Origin: Cacajao melanocephalus
Taxonomy: Eukaryota; Chordata; Mammalia; Primates; Pitheciidae
DNA length: 64,000 bases
Assembly: GCA_963573385.1 (NCBI GenBank)
Contig: CAUYLG010041578.1
Span: forward strand, 62,001 to 126,000
Direction of reading: 5' to 3'
Below are positions 41,107 through 54,364 of this stretch, piece after piece. Both the position numbers and the translations under genes were made by a program. Each line of letters begins with the position of its first letter. Position 1 is the stretch's first letter. The notes beneath the pieces are model-generated. The model saw only the letters and a list, made by a program, of their open reading frames with translations. It was not told the origin of the DNA and ran no database searches.

Positions 41107-41580
41107 TACCTGTTGTTTTAAAGGCTATGTAGCAGTTTATTATTTGGGTATAACTTAATTTACTTAAGACCCCAGTGGAGGAATTTTTAGGTTGTTTTCA
41201 ATTTTTCCTATTACAGAAATGCTGTAGTAGACATTCTTGTATATTTGTGCACTTATTTCTGTGGAAGAAATGACTAGAAATAAACTAACTGAATCAAAGG
41301 GTTTGATAATTTAAAATGTTCATTTTGCCAAATTGTCCTCTGGTAGATTCTGGTAATGTTTTTGTTGATAGTGCCCATACCCATTCTTCATATTTTTAAT
41401 TTTTTCCAATTGGGAAAATATTTTGTTTTTATTTGATAACTAATGATGAGGAAGCATATTTTCATATTTTTGTTAGGCATTTATATTTTTCTTTTGTGAA
41501 TTGCCTAGTTCTGTCTTTTGCTATTTTTGAAAAAAATTAATGTACCTTTTTAAGATTGATTTGTAATGCCTTCTAAAATA

Positions 41581-42218
41581 GAAATAGTAACCCTTTATTA
41601 GAGCCATTGAGTGCCTCCTATTAATATGTGCTGGTGCTGGGAACATATTAGTAGACAAAACAGATACAGATCTTATGGTTTAATTGGACAGGTACTGAAC
41701 AAATGGTCAGAGGTAAAACTATGTAATTAAAATTGTGTTCAGTGCTTGGAAACAAGAGGCTCTAAACCTGAACTAGAGATTAGAGGGCACCTGTACAAAG
41801 TCCTTGAAATGTGGAAGATTAGATGATTTAGAGGAAAAGATCCAGGTGGCAAGAAAGGACTGAGCAAAGGGCACGTAGTGCAAGTTTTGGGAGTTGGAGG
41901 GGCTCCAGAACTTCCAGAACCTGAAAGGCTGTGCTAGGGTTTTCTTCTTCATCCTCAGCATTGTTGGAAAGTGGAAGATCTATAGGCGGGAGAGTGGCAA
42001 GATGAAATTTGCATTTTTATGAAAATGACGGGTACAGAGAGGCAGTGAGCACTGCAGGGAGAATGACTGAGAAGTGGGGAAGGCGACAGGTATGTCGGAA
42101 AGCAGAGGTGGCAGCTCTGCAGTGAGGAAGATGGTGGTTCACGTCATGGGTGGCCGCTTTATTGGGGAAGAAACAGCATGTCAGGGGAATGCTTCCCTTG
42201 AGAAGCCATGTTAATGTT
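41581..42218 (+). other. Intron 1 stretch, no gene
   Basis: The parts at 41600-41760 and 41795-42100 look like ancient repeat DNA that I cannot name. No coding signal. Confidence 0.4.
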
Positions 42219-42885
42219 ATTGTAACCGGGTTTTTTCTTGGGTGCTGGTGAGGCACAGCTCCCCGAGAGAATGCTGTGGTTTCTTGGTCTCCAGTCTCTC
42301 AAATAAGCGATGGGACCACTAGAGGTGCGCCCTACGCTCGTGAAAGTAAATATCGGACCCAAGAAGTGTTGCAGAAAGGTGATTTTATTTAGGTAGAGAA
42401 AAGAGAAGGAGAGAAAGACTTCCATGAAGAGCGTGGAAGGGGATTCCAGAGGGGAAAATCCCAGAGGGGAAAGGGAGCGCCCACCATGTGGGCGGGGATT
42501 CCAGAGAGCTGGAAATCCGGTGCCGTGAAGGAGCAGGGGAGTTTATCCTGGGAGAAATTCCCACCTTCCCAAGTTCCTCTGGCCAATGAAAAGAGTTCCT
42601 TTAAACTTCCGCAGGGGTGATTGACTCATAGTTTCTTCCTGCGCTGGCGCAGTTCAAACATAAACCCTTAAATCTCCCAGGTGGAGAGAGATGGGAGGGG
42701 GTCATGGCACTTCCTTCTTGCTCTTAAAACTACGCCCCCTCGTGGACCCGAAAAGAGAACACCTTCCCTCATTATGGCTGGGTCTTCTTAGCTGTCGTTT
42801 AGGCCCGTGGCCTGTGTTGATTTTGCTTAGTTACATTGCACAGATGGTTTGGTTTTGTCCTAGAGGGGAGCAGTGATGCTTTTTT
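42219..42885 (-). mobile_element. Probable solo LTR, antisense, family not assigned
   Basis: Read on the minus strand, the left part shows an LTR-like R-U5 end. A taaataaaatcacc poly(A)-signal region is followed by gctgtgcctcaccagcaccc and finally cccggttaca. Upstream of that lie G/C-rich blocks with repeated ccctctgg- motifs. The right boundary is uncertain. No coding sequence is attached. Confidence 0.5.
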
Positions 42886-43814
42886 TGTGGTGTTGTGCCC
42901 TCCTGCTTTTGAGAAAAAAAGCTCTGTAGCATGTAATTATGACCTTTCACTTCTCAGAGTAATTGCAGAGCAATAATTAGGTGCTTCCTCTCTGTAGCCT
43001 AGAACGTCATACATTTTTTAACTTAAGGTAAAGACATGTATTTTATCTATATGATACTGAGATCTCAGTACATTGTGATGCTCTAGCAAGGTTTGCTGGT
43101 GATCTGGGTTATGTTCTATTTATTTGGATTTTTTCCTAGTTATTAGAATTTTTCAGTATAAGCTACCATAAATTATGAATCTAATCACTTGCCTGATAAC
43201 CTTCTGATAAATGATTATAACAAAATAAAATTTTCAGGCTGAAGAATGAAAGTTTGTTAGAGTTTTTTATACTAAGGTTGTTACTGGCTTACATATTTTG
43301 TACATCATTACATACAAAACAATACTAATATAAGATTATAGGCATTCCTTAAAGTTTTTATCTAAATCTGAAATACATGGTTGTGTGACTAAATATATTC
43401 TTTTTCCTCAGGTTGTCTGTTGATTTTTTTTTTTTTTTTGTCTCATGAATTTAAACGACATTTGAGTTATCTAGAAGTTTGAAATCCATAGAAGCAATTA
43501 GTAATTCTTGAGACATGTTTTACCAGACAAGTAGATTGAATCTGGTCATTTTTTTCCTCGGAAGATAATAATTGTGATGAAAGAAGGGTTAAAGAATCAA
43601 TGTATGTAAAGTAGCCAACTAAATTAAGAGTAATTAACTTATTGATTAAAATTTAGCAGTAGATAGCACTTCTCTGAATCCTAAGATTAAAGAGAAAATT
43701 AAGTGAAGTGCAGCATGTTTTTAAATAATCTAGTCCCATGAAACATTCTCACCAGGATTTTATTCTCTCTGTATTTTGAGAAAATGAGGAGGCAGGCAAA
43801 ATATTTGCTTACCA
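42886..43814 (+). other. Intron 1 stretch, no feature recognised
   Basis: This is A/T-rich sequence with a T-run at 43425-43439. Nothing else stands out. Confidence 0.5.
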
Positions 43815-43817
43815 AAT

Positions 43818-43970
43818 TATTATTAGAGATAAGGTCTTCCTGTGTTGCCCAGGCAGGAGCATGGTGGCTATTCATGGGCACAATCATACCTCACTGTAAT
43901 CTCAAACTCCTGCCTCAGCCTCCCAGGTAGCAGGGATCACAGGAACATACCACCATGCCCGTCTCTACTT
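43818..43970 (-). repeat. Alu monomer (old), antisense
   Basis: It contains gagataaggtcttcctgtg and ctcctgcctcagcctcccag, ending ccaccatgcccgtctc. Confidence 0.8.
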
Positions 43971-45611
43971 ACTGAATTTTATAAAAATCCTGAAACAAGA
44001 AGTAAGAAGAGTTTTGAAGAGCGGCCTTTTTACTTTCCTACCTTACTTGTGAACTTTTTCCCATGACTTAGGGAAGGCCACCTTTATGTCCAGAGAGAAA
44101 TCCCACATTATTGGATATTCTTTTGGTACTACTTGGTTTCTCTCCTGGCACATCTCTGTGCCCTTTTGGGGATGTCTTCTTAGGTCATTTACAGAGTAGA
44201 ACTTTAGGGTCTCTGGGCTTCTTTCATGTCTTTGGGCTGATCATAAAGTATAGTATTAAACTTGTAGTAATGTACTTATCTATTGTAAATTAATTTTTCA
44301 TAATTAACCTGTGCTAATTAATTTGAAAATAGGTATTGGATTTATCATTAAAGTATTTCATTTTTCCAGTTAACTTCTGGGATGGTTTTATGGTGAGTGG
44401 TAAGTAAAGCAGATAGTATTTGCTAGGTACCAAGCTTTGTAGCACCTGAACTTTTGTAAACTCAAAGGATGGAAACAATCAATCAATTTGAACTTGGCTT
44501 GTATGTTTGAATACTGATTGTTTTGTTTTCCTTTGTCATGAAATGTGTAGTTAAAAATATATTTTTACTTTTTGAATAGATAATGTATTCATATGGTTCA
44601 GAATTCAAAATACAGCAAAACTTAGCAATTCAGTTAAAAAATTAGTAAGTAGGAAACAGTTTCCTCTTCATAGTGCTTCTGTCTGCCTACTGTAAACTTA
44701 ATTTTGACTCACATCTTTAAATGATGCCTTTAGAGCTGTGTGATCTTTTTGTATCAGAACAAATGTTATGTTTTTGTCTTTTTAACTAATAAGTAATGCA
44801 TCTGTATTGACTTTTTTGAGACCCACATTTTGAAACAACTGATGATCCTTGTGAATCTAGATCTGTATTTTAATAATCACACATAAAAGGATTCATATTT
44901 ATTAACCTTTCTTTGATGCTCTTTGCGTTCATATTTTCTCAGTTGCTGTTTTCTTTGACTAAGGTGTAACCAGTTTAAAAATATTCTACATATACTTCAC
45001 TGTAACCATGAGGTACGAGTTATTTCTTAATCATTTTTCCTCCAAGATCCATTTAGCAGGAATTAGTTTTTAAAGTACAGCTTCTCCAAAGCAACGTAGT
45101 ATCTCTTGGGAGATGACTAGTTTGGGCCAGATTTTAATTTCCTCTAGCAATTTAGCTCCTTAAAAAAATTTATTCTAGATTTAAAAATTATCAAAGAATT
45201 TTCAGATTTTAAGTGGTGAGAGTACTGTATGAATCCTTAGATGTGTGTTTCTTAAAATACAGATCCAGATTCACAGGGATCATAAGCTGTTTCAAAAGTC
45301 AAGTCTCAAAGGAGTCAATTTGGATTCACCGCTTATTAGTTAAGGCAATAATAAAACTTTTGGTCTGATGTGACAAGATCAAGATAAATCGTTAAATAAA
45401 AAAAGTACAGAATAGTGCATATTGTACATCATCTTTTTAAAGAAAAGGAAACTAAAATATGTGTTCATACTTGCTTATATATGTTTAAAGTAACTTTGGA
45501 AGGATACAAGAAGAAACCAATAAAAGTGGTTACCTGAGTTATTAGGAAGAGGGTTGGAAGGAAACTTTGCACTCTTTACCTTTCTGAGGTTTATTTTTGT
45601 TCTTGTTGGCT
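43971..45611 (+). other. Intron 1 stretch with old L1-like DNA
   Basis: About 44545-44820 (ttttgaatagataatgtatt; atggttcagaattcaaaat) resembles antisense old LINE-1. The rest is unassigned and no gene is seen. Confidence 0.45.
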
Positions 45612-45909
45612 ATTTATTTATTTATTTTTAAGAGACAGGGTCTTGCTCTGTCACCTATGCTGGAGTGCAGTGGCATGATCATAGCTCACTGAACCACTGA
45701 ACTCTTAGGCTCAAGTGATCCTTATTCCTTAGCCTCCCAAGTAGCTGGAACTACAGGCATGTGCCACAATGCCCAGCTTAATTTTTTATTTCTTGTACTG
45801 ATGAGGTTTCACTAGGTTGCATAGGCTGATCTCGAACTCCTGGTCTCAAGTGATTCTCCCTCCTCTGCCTCCCATAGTGCTGGGAGGCATGAGCCACCAC
45901 GTCTGGCCT
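45612..45909 (-). repeat. Alu (J-like), antisense, upstream of exon 2
   Basis: It starts after tatttatttatttatttttaag and ends gagccaccacgtctggcc. It lies about 330 bp upstream of SLC25A26 exon 2. Confidence 0.92.
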
Positions 45910-46236
45910 TTTTTAAAAAATTATTTTTAGCTCTTTGAACCATGTGAGTACTATATTAACAATGAATTTAAATTTTGTTTAAAAATGTTTGTATTAAAAA
46001 TTGATTTAGAAAGAAAATATAAAATTTACAACTTGAAAATATAGCTATTTTCCGAATAATGACTATTTTCCCAGGAAAACTTCTAGATTTAGGTTTGAAG
46101 GCCACAGAAGTTGTGGACTGAAAGGAATGAGAAATGTGCTTTAAAGACTGTCTTCTTCCTATCCTTGCCACCAAGTGGCAGAGAGCTTATTTTGTAACTT
46201 TTTTCTTTTTCTCCCCCCCTCTTTTTTTTTTCAAAG

Positions 46237-46393
46237 GCTGGTGGGGTAGCAGGTGTTTCTGTTGACTTGGTATTGTTTCCTCTGGATACCATTAAAACCA
46301 GGCTACAGAGTCCTCAAGGATTTAATAAGGCTGGTGGTTTTCATGGAATATATGCTGGTGTTCCTTCTGCTGCTATTGGATCCTTCCCTAATG
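46237..46393 (+). CDS. SLC25A26: SLC25A26 coding exon 2
   Basis: This exon of 157 nt encodes residues 12-63, plus the first base of codon 64. The translation begins [20 protein letters not shown]. It holds the first mitochondrial-carrier signature, [10 protein letters not shown] (residues 26-35), with the Pro kink, the acidic Asp28 and the basic Lys31/Arg33 that form the matrix-side salt-bridge network. Later, [20 protein letters not shown] covers the short matrix helix and the start of TM2. The acceptor is ttttcaaag and the donor g|gtaaaa; the exon ends in phase 1. Against the human sequence from memory, Ile to Val and Ser to Asn changes are conservative. An exon-skipped mRNA would shift frame (157 = 3n+1). 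Confidence 0.96.
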
Positions 46394-46544
46394 GTAAAAT
46401 ATTATATTGCTATTCTCACTTCTGTAAAGCCAAGATAAAATGGAATTTTCAGAATGGTGTGTGCTCTTACCCTACATAGAATTCCTTGTGTGTTGAAGCT
46501 TATCTTCTGAATTTCCTTCTTTAACCTGTTATTATGTGTTACTA

Positions 46545-46833
46545 TTTTTTTAAGTCAGGGTCTCAGTTTGTCACCCAGGTGGGAGTGCAGTGGTGAGATG
46601 ATAGCTCACTGCAACCTTGACCTCCTGGGCTCAAGCAGCCCTCCAGCCTCAGCCCCCTAAGTAGCTGGGACCACAGGGGTGCACCACCATGCCCAGCTAA
46701 TTTTTGTATTTTTTGTAGAGAGTGGGTTTTGCCATGTTGCCTAGGCTGTTCTCAAACTCCTAGGCTCAAGCAATCTGTCCACCTTGGGCTTCCTAATGCT
46801 GGAATTATAGGCATGAGCCACTGTGCTGGGCCT
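46545..46833 (-). repeat. Alu, antisense, downstream of exon 2
   Basis: It runs from tttttttaagtcagggtctc to gagccactgtgctgggcc. It starts about 150 bp after exon 2, in the same orientation as the Alu upstream of the exon. Confidence 0.92.
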
Positions 46834-46984
46834 AACTCATTATTTTTGAATCAGATAGTGTTATAGATTCCATTTCAATATATTTGTAATACGGGAAAAA
46901 GAGCAACCTTTTAAAAATGGTTTTTATTGTTAAAATTTCCAGCTAGAATCCTTAAAGTATTATTCTAATGTTGGCGATTCCTCA

Positions 46985-47165
46985 GAACAATCATTCTCAA
47001 CTTTGCCTGCACATTAGAATCTATTGGGAAGCCCTATCAAATACTGATGTCCTGTGTCACTCCTAGAATTTTAATTAGTCTAGGTTTTGCCTTGGTGTCA
47101 TAAGTTTTAATAACTTCCCAGGTGACAACAGTGTGAAGCCAAGTTTGATGATAGCTGCTTTTGAG
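46985..47165 (+). mobile_element. MER5A-type hAT MITE
   Basis: It contains atcattctcaactttgcctg, cacattagaatctattggga and aacttcccaggtgaca, characteristic of MER5A (hAT-Charlie). Confidence 0.78.
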
Positions 47166-47535
47166 GTCTTAGAGAGCAGGTGAACCTAAGAGGCATTAAA
47201 GATTTCTATCCTAGTTAAGTTGCTCTTAGATGATGCAAGTGTTTCTCACTAATTGTCTCTTGGATACTCTCCTTCCAGCATCTTTTGTTTTGGTTCTGAA
47301 GTCATGTGACTTATGACCTTCTTATTCTTTAGTCAGTATAATCTGTTTTGTTTAATCTGCTTCTTGGTATGCTGTTTGCAGATACTTTAATTGTTTACTC
47401 TTGGATGCCTCTAGTGACATTGAAAAGTAAACTAAAGCAATAAAATCACCACACATAAGACACACTCACAAAACCACAGCTTTAGAAGATTCTTAAATTC
47501 TGGAATTTGCTTTTGTTTTTCACAGGATAATTCAT

Positions 47536-47548
47536 GAGAAATTTTTTA

Positions 47549-47587
<39 letters not shown>

Positions 47588-47708
47588 GTTTCACTACATT
47601 GGCCAGACTGGTCTCGAACTCTTGACCTTGTGATCCACCCACCTCGGCTTCCCAAAGAGCTGGGATTACAGGCATGAGCCACTGCGGCCGGCGAGAAATT
47701 TTTACTCT
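47536..47708 (-). repeat. Left-monomer-only Alu with A31 tail and target-site duplication
   Basis: Only about 110 bp of the Alu 5' arm is present (47583-47692, antisense). It is joined straight to a T31 run (47552-47582) with no linker and no right arm. Flanks gagaaattttttactct (47536-47552) and gagaaatttttactct (47693-47708) are a duplication differing by one T. The form fits retroposition of a short left-arm Alu RNA. Confidence 0.85.
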
Positions 47709-48224
47709 TAAGCTGACATTTAAGTGTTCAATCTGTGAGTGTAACATTTATATAAAGATTTGTAGTGCAAAGAGAAAAATAGTATTTGTTTTTTTTTCTT
47801 CTGCTCCTCCCCATTCCCCAGCCATCATTAGACTGGCAAACTCTTTTGGTCATCCTTGACTTTTTGTATATGTTAATATTTGAGTAATTGTAACAAGTTG
47901 TTATTGAGCATCCACTCCATACCAAGCATAGTTTTAAGTGTGGGAGAGGGGCATGGGTTCCCAAATTTGTCCACTTTGAAATCACCTGATTACTGCAGAG
48001 CTTAAACAAATACAGTTGACCCTTGAGCAACGTGGAGGGCAGGAGTACCGACCTCTCCTGTGCAGTTGAAAATCAGAATGTAATTTTTGACTCCCCCAAA
48101 ACTTAACTACTAATAGCCTGCTGCTGCCTTAATGATATTATAAATAGTTAACACATACTTTGTATGTGTGTTACATATGAACATATATTTGTGTGTTATA
48201 TGTTTTATTTTTTATTCTTACTAG

Positions 48225-48480
<256 letters not shown>

Positions 48481-50031
48481 CAAATGTTTTATATACTGTA
48501 TTCTTAAAATCAAGTAAGCTAGAGAAAAAACATTATTAAGAAAATAATAAGGAAGAGAAAATGTATATTAAGTAAGTGTAAGTGGGTCATCAAAGTTTTT
48601 CATGTTGAATAGGCTGAGGAGGAGGAAAAAGAGGAGTTGGTCTTTGTGTCTTAGGGGTGGCAGAGGTGGAAGGGGAGGCAGAAGAAGCAGGCCCACATGG
48701 TATATCTTTATGGAAATAAATCATAATTTCTCTCTCACTTTTTTGCTGTTTCTTTTCTCTAAAAATGATTTTGTGTGGTACCAATGCTTTCACCATTTGC
48801 TTTAGTTTCAGTGCCCATATTGTAGAAGAGTCCTTGTTGTAAAAGAAATCAAAAGCAGTCTTTAATAATCAGAACCCTTCTGTTAGATTGTCTAATGTAA
48901 TTTTCTATTCTGGCACTCCTTCTATATTTTCCCCTCATCATTTGACACTGGTTTGGAAGCAGTCATCTCCACCAAGTTGTTTTCTGTTAAGTCTTGTGGT
49001 GTGGTGTCTGTTAGCTCTTGAATTTCTTTAAGATCTATATTTTGAAACCCTTCACCCTCAACCTTTTTTTTTTTTTTTTTTCCCACATCCACAATCTCTT
49101 TTATGGTTTTCTTGATTGGCTGTCATCAATACTGTGAAGGATTTGCTTGCTTCTCTTCCTTACTAATAAACGTCCTTGTGACATTTTTCTTTTCCCAGAA
49201 TAGGGCACTTTGATCTACATGAGAAACCTATTCAGGCAGATTTCCTTTCTCCTCGGTGATTTACTTAATGGCAACTGGGAACTTGATTACTGACTGATGG
49301 ATGGCAGAACCTGCTTCTCCAGTTATCTTGACATTTTTAAGCCAAATCTCTTTCTAAAATTATCAAACCATCCTTGGCTGGCATTAAATCCTTCAGCTTT
49401 AGATCCTTTACTTTTCTTTTTTGTCATGAAATTACTTTGCTTTTCCTCAAATCATTTTAGGGATAATAAATATGCCTTTATTATAGCAACTCTTTTCCCA
49501 CATAAAAGCTGCATTTTCAAAACAAGAAAAAAGTTACTTTGCAAAGCTGCAGAGATGGGTTAATGAATTTTTTTTTCTTTCTTTTTTTTTATATAACAAT
49601 AAATTAAGCTGGATTCATTCATCTTGAAATGGCTGTCAGCTTCAGCTTCAGGTTTCAGTCTGTAGTACCTAACAAGCAGTTTTTCTTACAATGTCATGAC
49701 TCCTTTCTGCTTCTTAGGAGCTTTCTTGTAATGTTATGACTTGCAGCATCACTAGTGGCGCTTTGTATGGGTCCTATGGCATTATTCAGAGTTTGTGATA
49801 TGGCGCTGACTACAACAAAAAATATTTAAGAACTGGGAGAGATCCTTTTGTACTATGATACTCAACTTATTGGGGGACATGAACCGCTCTTCTGGAGATA
49901 AGTAGCGTCACATGGCATTTTAAGTGGCCACTTGGCAACACCTGAACTCATTACAGCAAGAGGAGGTGGCTCAGAGATTACCTCAGTAGTACAGTATATG
50001 CTACAGTTAATTTTATGCAGTTTTGATTTAA

Positions 50032-50329
<298 letters not shown>

Positions 50330-52674
50330 CATCTTTACCTTTGTTTACATTTCTCTCACCTATGAATGATGTGATCTGTGGTTTGTGTTTGTAAGTTTTG
50401 ATAAAGTTTAACTTTTTATATTTTATGTTAGTAAATGGTAAAATAGGCTAGTATTGACGTATACTTTATGTATTAATGAGACAGCCTTTTCTTAATTTTT
50501 TTTTATATTTCTAGGCTGTGTGGTTCATATGTAAGTTTCTTCAAATTGTCATGAATCTCCAAAAAATTTGCCAATATATTTATTGTATATTGGAATATTT
50601 GTATAAGTAAACCTGTGCATTTAAACTCATGTTCAAGGATCACCTGTACTGGTCCTTGTCACCTAACCCCAGAGATTGCGACTTAATTGGTCTGAGGTAC
50701 GGCTTGGGCAGTGGATGTTTTTTAAAAAAATCCCAAGATGATTCTTATATTTAGACAAGTTCGAGAACCTGTGAACTAGGGAATTGCAAAGAAGCATGTC
50801 ACTAAGTCCCTATCTTTTGGTCACCAGTTTTTTATGGTGTCTCCTTCATTTACACTAATTGTTCAAAGATCTTTTTCTCTTACATATTGCACGTAAAGAT
50901 TATTGTGGGGAGGTGTGCTGTTAGCTGTAGTGTGTAGGTTACATGGTGCTGTCATTAAGATCACAGGTTTTACATTCTTTCCTCAGGAATTTACATATAA
51001 AATGTGGTTTTGAAATTTTGTTTTTTTTGGTTTTTTTTTTTGCCATCCACCAAACTTCAGTGAATGGGAGATGCTAGGGAAAGGTCAAAGTACCAGGGTT
51101 TCAAAACTAGCATTGTTTTACTGCAAATTTTGATTGAATTGGACTTTTGTGTGTGGTGTCTTTTTTTCTTTTGCTATTGGGTAAGGTTCTAATCTGAGTA
51201 CAGAGCTTCACTATAGTTGATCATCAGTGGCTGTGGATGTTTTTGTAAACCTATGCCGCAGGAGTGAGGGGTTGGGGTTGGGCTGGAGGGTACCGAAGAT
51301 GGAAAGAGGTGAAGAGAAGACCTATTTCAAAGGGAATGTAGAGAGACCATATATAAGTTATATATATATATATATATTTTCTTTTTTGAGCCAGAAGAAA
51401 CTATAGTTATCAGATAGTCCAGCCCCTCCTCTTTGCTTTAACTTGTTTAGTGCCCCCACTTGGAACCTGACTGTACCGACATTTCCAGTTAGTAGAGGCC
51501 TTCTTGGATGCCCCCTGGGGGGACGTGGAGGGAGATTTGGAACTTACATTCTTAAAGGGATTGTGTATGTCACAAAAGAAGCCATAAAGTCAGAGGAGGT
51601 TCATTCAGGTGGTTCGCCATGAAATGGAGGAAGGTTTACCACTGTCTTTCTCCCTTTCCTGGGGGTTAGGAGGGTAGGATGTATAGTGGCAGAACTTAAC
51701 AGCTGAATGCAATTAGAGGTACTATAGCTGCACATTTAGTGAGTGGGCGGAAGTGGGAAAAATCATAAAGAAACACAAATGGGAATAGGCTTGTGTTAAC
51801 CGCGTAAAACTGGCTGAACTGGTTATTGTTCATTTATGGACAGCGTGCGTCTTCATTTGGCCTAGTGTATATTTGTTAGCATGTGAAGATCCTTTACAAG
51901 ATTGTGGACTTTGGAGAGCTGATTTTCACTATCAAGCTGTTTTCCTCAGTATTTCAGACTTTAACTGTGACATGCTCAAATGTCCTTCAGAAGATGAATT
52001 TGTCATTCCTTTATCTCTTGTGCCTTATCTTTTATCCAACTGATAAAACATCTTTTGATTAACAGTACATAGAAAGTTTTAAAGCCCTCAGGGGTAGCTA
52101 GGATTAGTTCATCATGATGGGGGTAGCTTTTTAGAGATTTTGATTTCCAGTTTTAGTTAAATGGTTGATTATTTTCTTGATGTAAAGGTGAATTTATGCA
52201 GTAAAAAAAATAGCCGTGGTTATTTTGTGTAACCAGCAGTAAAACGTAATAGAATAGACATTTTCTTTAAGTTAAATTATATGTTTGTAATTTTAACCTG
52301 TGTATTCATCAATGTAGTTGATTGTTTTATGGCCACACATATTGTGGAACATAGAAATTCATATCCTTTTCTAACGTTGACTTTAAAAATGTTTAAGTAA
52401 TTTTTCAGTATAATTGGTAAGTGCTAAATTAGCTAGTATGCTCCCTCAGGGTAGACATTATATTTTCTGTATTTTTGTAAGTCTAAGATGAGGCATATAA
52501 CATGGTCTCAGTAAATTCTGAAAGAGTGAGAGTAGGAAAAAAGATATGTGCTTATCACCTTTTCTATTATCTCATAATTTAGTAATTATTGTTATACCTT
52601 TTGAGAAATATGTTTCTTAACAGTTTGAATATATGTTTAAACTTTGTGAAAGACTGGGTTGTTTTAAATTTCAG

Positions 52675-52784
52675 CGGCTGCATTTTTTATCACCTATGAA
52701 TATGTGAAGTGGTTTTTGCATACTGATTCATCTTCATATTTGACACCTATGAAACATATGTTGGCTGCCTCTGTTGGAGAAGTG
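52675..52784 (+). CDS. SLC25A26: SLC25A26 coding exon 3
   Basis: This exon of 110 nt completes codon 64 and encodes residues 65-100. The joined translation reads [20 protein letters not shown] and ends MLAASVGEV. It contains the end of TM2, with the conserved YE near the cytosolic side, and the loop and start of TM3. The acceptor is aaatttcag and the donor gtg|gtaagt, phase 0. Human SAMC, as I remember it, has Ala in place of the Thr after FLH and of the Val after AAS. The gene continues beyond the window: the second and third carrier repeats are not present here, and I found no exon 4 before 64000. Confidence 0.95.
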
Positions 52785-54237
52785 GTAAGTAAGAAATACT
52801 TACAAATATATACCATGTGTATAAAATAATTGAGAAATGCAAATCATGCATATGTTTTCAGTACATATTTCATTTTTAAAAAATTATTTTTTAATTATGA
52901 AAGTCATAAATGCCAACAAGTGTAAATGGATTAAATATGACAGTTAAAAGATAGAGCCTGACAACTAAAAGAGCCTTAGATAGGACAGAAGAATTCTAGC
53001 TATGTGTATTTACAAGAGACAGATCTAAAACATATGGAAAAAAGAAAAAGGTAGAAGAAGGTATCCATGCGAATTGTGACAGCTTTGTATTGTGTCAGCA
53101 CAACTGAGCTGAAACTGCTTTTCCTAGAATTTCCTTCCAAAGTAGTTTCAGTTTGGGTCAACCACAAGAGAAATCTGCGTGTTCTTTGTAAGGTAGAAGT
53201 GAAGCAGCTGCTGTATTTATGCTCAGAAGGTTGGCACATGGTCAGGCACTGTTGGAGCTCACACGCCCTGTCACTGACTCTGCTGTATTACTGTGTTGGC
53301 ATTTGGCTTCCAGCTCCTCCAGCTCCCACTGGTTCTTCTCCATCAGCTTCCCCAAATTCTAGGTCAGATTTGTGGGCTCTGTGATGCAGGGTGCCAGCTT
53401 ATACTGCAAGTTCTCTCACAGGCTGGTGAGAAATAAATGTGTGTTCTAGTCTGTCCTTGTTCTTCCCCCACTTCACATCCATCTTTCCTTCCCTGTTGCC
53501 TGCCCGTTGATTTCTATCCGAACACTAGATACAGAAGCAACAGCCTTACACGAACTGCTTAATTAGCGCCCATAATTGCTGCTCAGATCTCTAAAATCCT
53601 TATCCTTATCACTCACAGTGATGAAAGCTTAACTGATAGAGAAATACTAATTGAAAAAGAGTTTGTGGAATAATATTAATATTAGGAAAAAAATCCTTCA
53701 GGCAAAAAACAGAGACCAGTGTACAATGATACAGGAACAGTTCTTTCAGGAGATGTAACAAGACTGAACTATGAATAACATAGTCTCAAAACATATGAAG
53801 CAGAAACTGGCCGAATTTTAAGGAGAAATGAAGAAAACTATAGTCTTAGTTGGAGATAGTCACGTCTCTGTCTCAAAGCGTTAAGAACAGATAGGCATAA
53901 ACTTATTAAGGCCATGGAAGATTTAAACAACACATGGCAAGATTGGCCTGTTGATATATGTAAAACTTTGCACCCAACAAGATTGACTTTTTTCAAGCAT
54001 AATCAGAACTTTAATAAAAATGGTAATAGCCCACAGGGCAAGTTTTAGTGAATACTGCAGAGACAGTGTCATTACAGATCATTTGTTGTGTCATTATAAT
54101 GAAGTAAAATTGGAAACAATGACAAAAAATAGGCAGTTTGTTCCTTCCATGTGTTTAAAAAACAAACTCTTCCTTTTGTAAATAATTTGAGTTGAAGTAG
54201 AACACAATACTGTAAGTGGTAAGTATAAGTGATACTT

Positions 54238-54364
54238 TTATTTTTGAAGAGATGGGGATCTCATTGTTTCTCAGACGGATCTCGAACTCCCAGCCTCATG
54301 TAGTCCTCCTGACTCAGCCTCTCCAAAGTACTGGGATCACAGGCATTAGCCACTGTGCCTGGCT
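54238..54364 (-). repeat. Alu fragment, antisense
   Basis: It contains agagatggggatctcattg, ctcgaactcccagcctcatg and attagccactgtgcctggc. Confidence 0.82.

Larger units (their letters stand above)
40420..41580 (-). repeat. Old LINE-1 (L1M/HAL1-like), Alu-interrupted
   Basis: Both sides of the Alus read as an antisense old L1: atggaattatatagcatata; ttttaggttgttttcaattt; ccaaattgtcctctggtaga; gaagcatattttcatattt. Confidence 0.6.

Noticed and set aside
46267..46479. Reading frame running from exon 2 into the intron
   Set aside because: The coding part ends at the donor 46393/46394 and joins exon 3 in frame. The extension is intron sequence.
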